DNA of 64,000 nt from Branchiostoma floridae (Eukaryota > Chordata > Leptocardii > Amphioxiformes > Branchiostomatidae), in the NCBI RefSeq assembly GCF_000003815.2, contig NC_049981.1, positions 4,252,437 to 4,316,436 on the forward strand, written 5' to 3'. The notes beneath the pieces were generated by a model. It was not told where the DNA came from, made no database searches, and saw only the letters and a list, made by a program, of their open reading frames with translations. Shown here piece by piece: positions 50,001 through 62,000 of this stretch (position 1 is its first letter; each line of letters starts with the position of its first letter). The translations under genes and the position numbers were made by a program.

Positions 50001-53000
50001 ATAAAATTTACTTGCTGTTGCCTCATGAACATTACAAGTATGATATTAAAGATATATTTTTAATTCTTTATTTCAGGCACTACAGGCTCATATCGGCTCA
50101 TATATTTTTCATGCAATTAAAAACCAGGGGACATATGTACATATAACACAGAGTGGGTACAGCCCGTGGGATACAATATGATGATGCTAAAAATATATAC
50201 AATATGGAAGCATTACCGCTTGTAGATAAGATCGACATAGTGTTACCAGTTGCAGAGAGTGAACATGTCTGAATGAATTGTAAGCTTAATGATACCATTG
50301 TTCGAGTTGGAGAGGCGAGTGACAAAATAGTGAGTTAATTTCCTTCTACGGGCATCAAGGGTGTCTACTCCCATTGACACAAACTTTAGGCTGGCACTCT
50401 CATTACTTACATATGCGAACAAGATTCTTTAGGCATTATTATAAGCCGTTCTTAATTTGCGAATAGTACCCAGAGTGTATCGTGTCCACAGCTTGACGCA
50501 ATACATGAAGAACAATTCGCATTGAATGAAGTACGCTTAACTTCAGTAGAGGCGAACTTGAATTTGTAGACAAGATATGTTTTGTGCTTATACGAGGGGT
50601 GATCAATAAGTTCTCGGCCTAACTCAGAAATAATAAGCACAACTCAAATTTTGAGTCACAACTTTATAGTATGAAGCCTTTTATCAATATCCTCCAAATT
50701 ACAAATCATTGGAGTCATTACTTTCCAGGCATTCGTTTTATGCAAATTAGAAGGTAAGTGGCGATAAAAAAAGTGGTGTGAATTGTGATCAGACATGTGT
50801 GGGTCGAGTTCCCCATGCCGTAAATTAACAAAAGACATTGTCAAAATGTTTGATAATGATTCTCTTCCTATTTCAAGCAACAAAAAAAATTGGGTGTCTG
50901 ACTTCCAGCAGCGCAAGATGACCCGCCACATCAGGTCAGGTCAATTGTCCACGTTTTTGTCCTTCTCCCTTACCTAACATTACTGGGTGTCGCCCGCAAA
51001 GTAATGATCACAATAATTTGAATTTTGGTACAGATTTATATAAGACGTTATACTTGACATCTATGCTTCGAAATCTGAGCTGTGCTTATTATTTCTCCGC
51101 AAAACCGAGGACTTATTGATAATCCCACGTACTTGTATAAAATCTTATATAAATGTGTACCAAAATTCAAATTATTGTGATCATTACGTTGCAGGCGACA
51201 CCCAGTAACGTTAGGTAAGGGATAACGAAAAAAAAGTGGACAATTGATCTGAACCTTGAGGTGTGCGGGTCAAATTGTCTGATCACACTTCACCCTTCTT
51301 TTTCTCGCCACTGACCTTCTAATTTGCATAAAACGAATGCCTGGAAAGTAATGACTCCAATGATTTGTAATTTGGAGGATATTGATAAAAGACTTCATAC
51401 TATAAAGTTGTGCCTCAAAATTTGAGTTGTGCTTATTATTTCTGAGTTAGGCCGAGAACATATTGATCACCCCTCGTAATAACTGTGATAACCCCGCAAG
51501 TCAATCTGCGCACTTTTTTCAATTGAATCTGGTATATATATATATTTTTTTACTCCGCCATCACTTTTGCTATACCTCGGTGGGTAAGTGTGTATAGAGA
51601 CAATGTAGAAATGTGTCTCAGAAATGCGTAAAGACTTATAATGTGCCATAATTGTTATTATCAAGGTAATGTCCTCTTCAATTCTTGGAACACGGAATGA
51701 TGCATGATAGCGTAAATGAAAAATATCGTTGACGTAAACATTATAACAAAAGACATGATGTAATCTAAAGTTTATCCTAAAGCAGGAACCGTAGCAACGA
51801 TGTATGGATCGGTTTACAATCATATCTTATTCTATTTATACACGGTTCCGGGTACAAATTCACCCGTTGTAATATCAATAGCTGCCACTAGAAGTGGGTA
51901 CCGGTACAGAAAATTCACGTACAGGTACGGTCCAGGTCCAGAGAATCAGGTCCAGGTCCGGACCTGAACCTGGACCTGTTTGTTTGTGAATGGGCAATAC
52001 TCAAAACAATGGTCATTTGCTACAAGGGAAACTGTTTGTTGGAATATCCTATACATTCACGTAAACAACGCTAATTGCCTCTGTAGTAATATTAAGTTAG
52101 ATCAAGTTTGACTGTATGTAGAAACTTTATAATAATGGCTTTCTTCTTGTCATTTTCTTGGACCTATGAGCCTAAAAACACGTGAACGCTTGCCGCCATA
52201 GTGTCGGTACAATCTGTTAATTTTCTAGTCGGTAAACTGAATTTTGCAGGTGGGTATTTTTCCGGACAACCGGTCCAACAACAAAAAAACGGTTTTGTAT
52301 CAAAACATAGTATCGGTACCCACTCCTGGCTGTCACCGTTTGCCTGAGAAACAGGTGTTTTTACTAAAATAAGGCATTTTTAAAAGCTGAAAAAAATCGG
52401 AGCGCTAGCCACATCTTTCGATTAGGAAGTGTCATTTGAGATGAATCTTACATGTATTTTGAATCGGATGGTTTGCTATGATATGAATGGTTGAAATTTT
52501 CTATGAATAATTTGAATATTTTTCTTGAGATGAACATGATTACAAAAGGTATAGGTTTATCCAATAACATGTACCGTCAACGATGCATCTATGGATTTCC
52601 AATTATATCTTATATATGGCTTGGGTATGCGAGTCATCCGATGAAATTTTAAAAGCTGCCACCGCTTTCCTGTGAAGCTGAAGGGAATTTATACAAGCTG
52701 AACAAAACAGATTCCGATCTTTTGATGAGGACGCATCCTTTGTGTTGGATCTAAGGCAACAGCAAGTAAATTGTATGGATAACATCAGCCCATTAATTTT
52801 TGCCTGATTTCAGAAAAAAATCTCGGGGATGGTCAGATAGACCCGAATTGACAAACATGTTGTGTTAAAGCTCAATAATCATACCTGTAGAATCGACACT
52901 AGAAGGTTAGCCATGGCTTTAGTTGCAGAAGTTATACGTGTTGGATAGTTATAAAAGTGCCACCAATATGGAAGACATGAATGTACTTGCTAGCTTGGCA

Positions 53001-56000
53001 AGTGATGCCAGTGTACCACACTAGTATCACTTTTACTACACTAGTTCACTTCTTTAATACAGGAATGAATGCCTTGTTAGTTGCGATGTTATTTTTTTTT
53101 CATATCAATTCTTCTTACGACAATCGTAGTGTTATTTTTTAAAACTTAGCCATCTTGTGTTGTTTTTATCCATCTTGATAATTTTCGCCCTGTCTCATTA
53201 TTTTTGCACTCTGCATAGGATGACATCCATAAAATTTACAGGTTGTGGCCCAATTTTGAATCCTGGGCTTTTCTATGAATGGTTGTATTAGCAAACTCGC
53301 GATTTATTTCATTAAGAAAAATTAGGGAGAAAGTATTATCCATACCCTGAGCAAAGTGCCCCCAGGTGTGCTCTACGTAAAGTGCACGTGTGTTTAAAAT
53401 ACGTAGCCAGTGCGTATACACTTACGCCTCACGATTAAAAGATTAACGTTAATAACACATCTAAGACCTTTTATAGGTTACACGTTTCGACCCCCAGGCA
53501 GTCTATTTAATATGATGCAAAGGGATATTACGTACATTTAGTAGTTCGTATAACAGAATCTAGGTCGTCGTACCATATCTAGTCTCGTGTATAGGTTCGG
53601 GATTTTCATCTTTGTCAAAATTTTAAAATCGTCTTTTAGACTTTTCATCTAATTATATGACACTTTATACATCGATGGAGATTAGACACCCAAGTAATTA
53701 GATGCGCCCAAAAGCAGTTACTCAAGCAACTAGACCTGGATTTGATTTTCCAAAATCAGATCCAGTTGCTTAAATAACAAAGTGCAAAGTCAAAACGGCC
53801 GCGATATGCGACTACTTTGGAGGCTAACCCATACGACACGTGTTACAGTGTTAATCTCCATACAGGAAGTAATAATGCTATGTAAGTAGCTTAGTTGACC
53901 TAAAGTGCACTCATTAAGAGATAATTTCGTGTTTGTTCTTAATCCGACGTCAATGCGCATTTTATAGTATGCTTAATCTGTATATGCAGGTGGAGAAGCC
54001 GTACTTATCATGTACCTTAGTCCTTAGGTCAATGCACTGTTTCGTAAAGTTTTAGCATGAAAGCCCATCTGTGTTGGTGAATGACATTACGGATAAACTA
54101 AACTTTAATTGACCAACACTAAAATTGATTGAGACTTACCCCGAATTTTGTTCAGGAATGAACCTGTTTGCTATAGCTTCCGTAACGTGACGAGGGAGAC
54201 ACGCGACTGCAGCAGAAGGTCCTAGATGCCAGATAACCTGTGTCGCCCCCCGTCTCTGTTCAGCGATGGACGGGGGGCGCGGATGTACACACTCTTTGCA
54301 AGAAGAGTAAATGAGGCTGTGTGTATCCGTGCACAGAGACCATAATAGTTCCGTAAAGTTGTTTACAAAATTCCAAGGGCACGCAATCTCAAGTAAATGA
54401 TAAGCTCTGCGATCGTGTGGCGGAACGTTAACGTGTTTGGGTCAGGACCTAGAGGTCCCGGGTTCAAATCCTATCGTGTGACCGATCTTGTTCTCCCAGG
54501 AAAGGCACTCAACACATTCTTTTACTTCAATCAGGCGTGTAATTACCTTCAATTCGTTTAGGGTCGTCCCTCGGAGAGGACTTTAAATTTAGGTCCCGTG
54601 TTTGAGGAGAGCCACACAACAGGCATGTTAAGGAACTCACCATACCTTTCGAAAAAGAGTAGGGGCATGTCTCAGTGTGCGATGGTACAAATCCTTCTGT
54701 CTGCAGTTAGTGCTTCACTACATGAGTCGATGAATGGCTTTCTGTCCTGACCGTCTTCAAGTAAACCAAAAATTATTATTTCATTACATATCAACGACAA
54801 ATATATAGAAAGCAATCATTGTCCACAGTTTTGGACAGCTAGCTGTAAGTTGCTTCTAAATTAGTTCCTGCAAAATAAGAACGACAGCCTTTATGTAATT
54901 GGTGCCATGTGGCACATGCAATTTTGTTACTGGGCTAATCACTAGCTCTATACAGGAAGTATAATGTAAGTAGCTTAGATGATTTAAAGTGCATCCATTG
55001 AGAGATAATTTCGTGCTAGTTGTTAATCCGTCGTAAATATACATATCTAAGAAAAATTGCTTGAAGACAGACGAGGACAATGTGGCACAGCACTCAAGTT
55101 AGTAACGTCGTTTCAACATTGCCACGTACGAAGTACAGACAGAAGGTAAAGATAATTTTTCCTTTTACCTCCCCGACGTCGACCGAATTCAGGTACGTCT
55201 TTACACCTGCGTAGAGTGAGGAAGGTCGTGTAAAGCGCTTTTCCCAAGGGTACAACGTCAGGTGCACGGCGACTATCGAACACTAGCTTCCGGGCCCTAA
55301 ACTTTACCTTTTATACCATTTTCTATCCTTGATCTGCATCTGCAGGTGGAAAAGCCGCACTTTAGGTCAATAGGCTATTGTCTTACATACCGGGATTTGT
55401 CTCTCAATCGACTAATTAGATAGTAAATTTAAAGAAATCATGGCATGTGAAATCCCCTGTATGTAATGCATAGGAAAATATGTCAAAGAATGTGTAGACG
55501 CTAGAAATCCCTCCAATGATTGTAAAAGACCATTTTCGTCCCATACTATATACCCTTGTATTAAGTAGATTAGCCTTATAGAACTTAAGTTGTGTATTTG
55601 TATCTATGCTTTGTACCTTGTGCAATTGTTGCACAATGAAGGTATTATTGAAATTCCAAGGGCACGCATTGTCGAGTAGATACTAAGCTGCGGGATCGCG
55701 GTAAGTAACCTACCCCGACGGTTCTAATCCTTCTGTCTGGAGCTAGCGCTTCACTAAAAAGCACCCGGATGGAGGCCTGGCGAACCTCCGTCTCGCATCA
55801 GTCATATACACGTCAGCATTTGCCGAATCCTTTGCACATGGCCGTTACCGGAATAATAGAATGAAAGTCGGTAGCAAATCCTAGTACTAAAAATTAATGC
55901 CTTCACAGTCGTTTACTAGACAAACATCACTAATTAGTTTGCTATATTAATTACAGATATAAGACAGATACTATTGAAACCATAGATGCATGCCCAAGGC

Positions 56001-59000
56001 TTGCATTTTCACGAGTTTCAGGGTTTTTGAAAAATGCCTGTATTCACGTTAAGAATTATACAAGTCATTTTGTTAAACATAGAACAACAGTCATACATTT
56101 AAGTCATCGGTATTAGCGACGACTACCCTTAAATAATGATCATTTACATCTTCAAAGTCAATCGTTATTCCTAGGATGATAATTTCTCTTCGTTTTAATT
56201 TTCTACATTTTATTACTTTTTACAGGGTTCGTCGCCTATATTTTCAACCTGGTCCGGAAGTACGTTTTCCACGACCAGAACGACCTGGACACGGCTTTCG
56301 ACGCGGGGGGTCAGGTGTCTGTGGGTCTGACGGCGACAACTATCGTGTCTCAGTGGACCTGGGCTGCTACGCTACTGCAGTCATGTACGGTGGCTAGTAA
56401 GGTATGTAACATTCGTCTGAACTATAACCTTACAGCTATACAACAATTCTAGAAACCCTTACACGACAACTATCGTGTCACAGTGGACCTGGGCCGCCAC
56501 GCTGCTGCAGTCGTGTACAGTGTCTAGTAAGGTATGTAACATTCGTCTAAACTATAACCACACAACTATACACAACAATTCTAGAAACCCTTACACGGCC
56601 GCCACGCTGCTGTAGTCGTGTACAGTGTCTAGTAAGGTATGTAGCATTCGTCTAAACTATAACCACATAACTATACAACAATTCTAGAAACCCTTACACG
56701 ACAACTATCGTGTCTCAGTGGACCTGGGCTGCTACGCTACTGCAGTCGTGTACAGTGGCTAGTAAGGTAACTATGTAACTATAACTATGTAACTAAAAAT
56801 AAATAAATGTAACAACCGTTACGTACGAACCACGACTCTACAACTATACAATATATTACATGTATATATAACAGTCTTACAAACCCTTACACTACAACTA
56901 TATCGAGTCACAGTGGACCTAGGCTGCCAAACTGTTACAGTCGTGTATGGTGGCTAGTAAGGTAACTGTAATAGTCGTATAAATCCTAACCATACAACTA
57001 GGTAATGTGTTATGCTACGCATGCTATGACCCCCTTTCGGTAATGGCAGTTTTAAAAACACTCACACCACAGCTATATATTGAATCACAATACACCCGTG
57101 TCACACTGTTACAGTCGTGTACAGTGGCTCGTAAGGAAACTGTATCAGTCGTATGACTCCTAACCATACAACTGAGTTATATGATATGTGGCGTGCTTAT
57201 AAAGCCTTGCACAACTATCGTGTCTCAGTGGACCTGGGCTGCTAAACTACTCCAGTCGTGTACCGTGGCTAGTGAAGTGTGAATCGAAACACACTCATAT
57301 ACCCTGATACTGCAACTTACACTAATAGTATGTAGCAATCTTAAAAAAACCCTTACACAACATTTATTGTGTCACAATGAACCTGGACAATCATACTGTT
57401 ACAGTCATTTACGGTGGCTAGTAAGGTATGAAACACTCTTACAAACCCTGATACTACAACTTACACTATGTAAGCAATCTTATAAACCCTTATACAACAT
57501 TTATTGTGTCACGATGGAACTGGGACACCATACTGTTACAGTCATTTACGGTGGCTAGTAAGGTATGAAACACACTTACAAACCCTGAAACTACAACTTA
57601 CACTATGTAGCAATCTTAGAAACCCTTATACAACATTTATTGTGTCACGATGGAACTGGACCATCATACTGTTACAGTCATGTACGGTGGCTATAGCTAG
57701 TAAGGTATGAAACACACTTACAAACCCTAAAACTACAACTTACACTATGTAGCAATCTTAGAAACCCTTATACAATATTTCTTGTGTCACGATGGACCTG
57801 GGACACCATACTGTTACAGTAATGTACGGTGGCTATAGCTAGTAAGGTATGAAACACACTTACAAACCCTAAAACTACAATTTGCACTATGTAGCAATCT
57901 TAGAAACCCTTGCAAAATATTTCTTGTGTCACGATGGATCTGGGACACAATACTGTTACGATCGTGCACGGTGGCTATTAAGGTATGAACACACTTATAA
58001 ACCCTGATACTACAACTTACACTATGTAGCAATCTTATAAACCCTTACACAACATTTATTGTGTCACGATGGACCTGGACTGCCCCAGTGTTACAAGCAT
58101 GTGTGGTGGCTAGTAAGGTGTGAAATACGTATCTCACGACTTCAACCACTGTCTTCGTTCTATGAAGACTTGCAGGATTTTGACGAAAATGTCTTACTCA
58201 GAACCCCACTACAATGCCGGATTTTAGTTGAGCGTTTCCGCACTATTGTTTTAGCGCATCAACATGGCTGCGCTGTTTCATATTACAGTCAAGTGACTTC
58301 AAACATGCAATATCTCTGTTCCAGTTCCTGTTGCAGTGGACCGTTCCTGCACAATGATTCCAGTTTAATGCGTCGGATCGCTTCTGCACTATGCTTCAGG
58401 TTTAAGTTTTTAACGCATCATGATGGCTGCACCGCAGTATATGACAGTCACACAATCATCACGGAAGCTCATAGTCTCTACCAGACTCCGGATCGCTGGA
58501 AAAATCGTAGAAATGGAACAAATAGAGGAGTAAGCCGGCCAAAGGAATATAACCGGCCAGAGAACAGCACGCGAGCTGTTCCCTGGCCGGTTGTATTCCT
58601 CTCTATTTCTTCCATTTCTACGATTTTTCCAGCGATCCGGAGTCTGGTAGAGACTAGAAGCTCATCTGTGTTGCTAGTAATCAAAGCAAAATGGTAAACT
58701 TTCGTCCAACACTAAAGTACACACGTATAAAATTTTCAAGGACCACTGTTGCCTTCTTCAGGATCAATACTGATGACCATTCACTTCAGAACGTTAACTT
58801 GCGAGAGTTACGTACTGACATGTGATCCTACTAACACGTGACCTTGTGGATATATGTCGTCACCAATTGATCAATCGTGCGAGGTAGTTTTTGAATCACT
58901 CGGCCATACCGTCTCACTGGACAAAGTTACAATACTGGACACTAAACAGGATTAATTTGTATGAGGCGTAAAGGAGGCCATATACATTGTGACAGTGGGC

Positions 59001-62000
59001 ACTTTAAACCTTCCAGGAAAGTTTGACCAATTGCTGACGACACGTATTGTAGCATTATACCATAACAGCCATGTAAATTAATGAATTGTACAATAATCTG
59101 TTCAATTCCAGTTCGGTATCAGCGGCCCGTTCTGGTACGCTGCCGGCGCCTCCGTGCAGATCATCGTCTTCGCTATCCTGTCCGTGGAGCTTAAGATGAA
59201 GGCACCTGGAGCCAAGACGTACCTGCAGGTACAGGTGTTTTCTTATAGCATCGTAAATACATTGTGCTGCTGCCGACTTTTTGGCCAATCTAACCTCCCA
59301 GAGCTGATGGCTTCAGTCGGTAAGTAAAACTTGACCTATTCTGTGCTGCTGCTGCAGATCTTCTCCCCCATTCGATGGGTTTCGTAGTGGTATGCAACTT
59401 TTACATGAGAAATACCCCCAACTCATAACAATTCAGCTCAGCATGGCAAGGGTTAGATATGTCCATCCCGTTTATAAACGGGCTCAGCAGGACAGGGGAG
59501 AATGCATACATTGCACATTCCTGTGCCCGTATGGGTATTGGCAAATGGGTATAACAATGATGAATATCGATCGTTTTGCTGACTCATAGCGGTGAATGGT
59601 TGTACGGGTGCCAGGCTCCGCATTTCTAACTCTGAGTGTTCTGAAAACTATATCTATGTCGAGGTCGTTCTACTCAAATCTGTTTCCTAGCAACCGTTGC
59701 CAAGAAACATGCATTGGATCTACCATTGAAACTTTTGAATATATACTCAGGATTGACATTATACCAAACTTTCACATAGTTTTATCACATTTTGAGCAAT
59801 TCTAGCGATACTTTGCACCAGTCGCCTAGCTATACTCCACACTAGCTCTACAAAATGGCGAAATGGCCATTAATGTTTTTACTCGTTCCGTTGTTCCTTC
59901 TTTTGTTACTCTTAGTATTTATCTATTTCTATCACTCCCTCCCTAGAAGATCAGAGCCCGTCATATTTTCCTTCTGTAGTCGTCAGAAACATGATGCACT
60001 TGCTTGCAAATGTTACATGTTTTGTTCATTTGTTTATTTTTAGGTGATCAAGGCCCGCTTCGGTGCCAAGGCGCACATCGTGTACTGTGTTTTCGCCCTG
60101 CTGACCAACGTCCTGGTGACCACCATGCTGATGCTGGGCGGGATTGCCTCCATGACCAGCCTGGTCAACGGACTGACCACTGAGATGGCCGCAATCTGTC
60201 TGGCCGCTGTCATAGGTGGGGGAACCTTGAATATACGTTTTACTTCAATAGTTGGCATATGAAAGCTTAGAACTTACAAATCTGATTTTAAGAAAGATCT
60301 TTCAACACAACCATTTGACGTATTAGCTGCACAGTATTTGCTCATATAAGAAAGACGCTTGGAAAACCTTTAAATTCTTTGTGTCGCACTCGTAACACCC
60401 ACCCGGCAAGTTCATGAATTCAACACGAGCGATTAAACGGCAATTCTTTGGCCTACTGACTATGGTACTACGGCTAACATTCAGCACCCTAATGATAGCT
60501 GCAAATGCATCAATAAGCCATCCCTTTTTGTTTTACCCAGATTTGCAGTTTATACGACTGTACACATATATTCTTAGACTTTTAAGGATACTATTTTGAT
60601 GTGTTTGTTTCAGGTACTTACACGTTGATCGGCGGACTCGGTGCCACCTTCTACGTGTCCTACTTCAACACTGCCCTGATCTTCGGCGTCCTCATCTCTA
60701 TCCTTTGGAAGGTAAAGTTAAGGATCAATTGATGAACATAAAGGCTCCTCTGCGGTAGTACATAAGGGCAATGACCCTAATTGACGCAGGCGCAGTATTG
60801 TAGCCTATTTTCGACTTTTAGCAGGAAAATGTAAGTACATTTCATATTGGTGAGACAGTGTAGGTTGCAGATGTTCAGATTCGGCCAAAAAACTAGGTTT
60901 TGGTCCATCTTTTCGGCCTGTGCGGACCCCTAATTTGAAGTGCTGAGTCCCAAAAATGACGTCATGAAAAGCAAGATGGCGGCAAGGAATAGTTGCACCG
61001 GTCAGAAAGTTTAGATATTAGACTTTTGGACACTTCAGATAGCGGGCTGCTGTGTGGGGTGAGTTCTTATGACCTGGAATGTTCACGGATGAGATTATGA
61101 CACTCTGAACTTGCTAACTTTTACATTATCGCCTATGTAGATTTGTATTAGTGCTAACTGCTCATAACATAACATAATCTGCCTTCTAAACACGTGGTTG
61201 TGTTTATCAGGTAAGACGTCTGGAACACCACCTGTCTTGGTATACCGGTACAAATGGAAAAAAAATTGCCTTTCTATACTATGACTACGATTTCGATTAT
61301 TTATACATGATACATAAGAAGTTAGATTGGTAGAGACAGACAGACAGAAAAGGAAGAGAAAAGAGAACATTTAGGAAAAAAAGTAGGAGAGACATATATA
61401 TATGTATTTATATCTACATCTATATTTATATCATCTGTCCATGTATATAAAGAGAGAAATATATATCGATAGATAATATCGTGAGTGAGACTCAGAGAGA
61501 GGTAGAGAGAGAAAGAGGGAGAGAAAGAGTCAATTGATACATTGGTTGATAGGCTTACTCTGATGACGGCTCTAGCCAGCAGAATCCTTGAGGTGATATG
61601 GGGACAGTGTATGACACTTGAATACTAAAAATATTATAGTGTCATTTTCCTTTGCGTTTATCTGCCAATGTGGTCTGTTTTAGGTTTACTCTGATGACGG
61701 ATCCACCCAGCAGAACCCTCTAGGTGACGTTGGTACGGTGTACGACCTACTGTCGTGCAGCAGTGGTCCGGCCGGAAACAGCGAGCAGAGTTATCTCACC
61801 TTCTTCTCCACGGGGGGCCTCATGTTCGGTGTCATCAACATCATCGGGAACTTCGGAGCCGTCTTCTGTGATCAGTCGTACTGGCAGAGCACTGTGGCAG
61901 CAAGACCACTGGAGGTTAGTGTTCGCTGAGAAGAAAAAAGCGCACTCCTGCTTTTAAATGAGCTCCTGCAATTGGGTCTCGAAAGCAATTCAATATCATG

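Larger units (their letters stand above)
53861..55380. repeat. Local duplication interrupted by SINEs
   Basis: Block 53861-54040 (CAGGAAGTA…GTAAGTAGCTTAG…GAGATAATTTCGTG…GCAGGTGGAGAAGCCG) recurs as 54953-55045 plus 55340-55385. The second copy is split by the SINE at 55060-55310. Confidence 0.7.

Noticed and set aside
50656-50931. 91-codon minus-strand frame as a transposase
   Set aside because: It lies in the arm of a palindrome and has no mariner-type catalytic or HTH motif that I can see.
54410-54480. Functional tRNA gene
   Set aside because: It has A- and B-box-like words but no good acceptor or anticodon stem, and a SINE body follows.
56699-56767. Third exon-2 copy as a usable alternative DUR3 exon
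   Set aside because: No acceptor in the right phase for exon 1 or exon 2; the nearest AG (CTAG/AAACCC) would shift the frame.
58059-58697. 212-codon plus-strand frame
   Set aside because: It runs through decayed exon-2 copies and a MITE; no domain or splice support.
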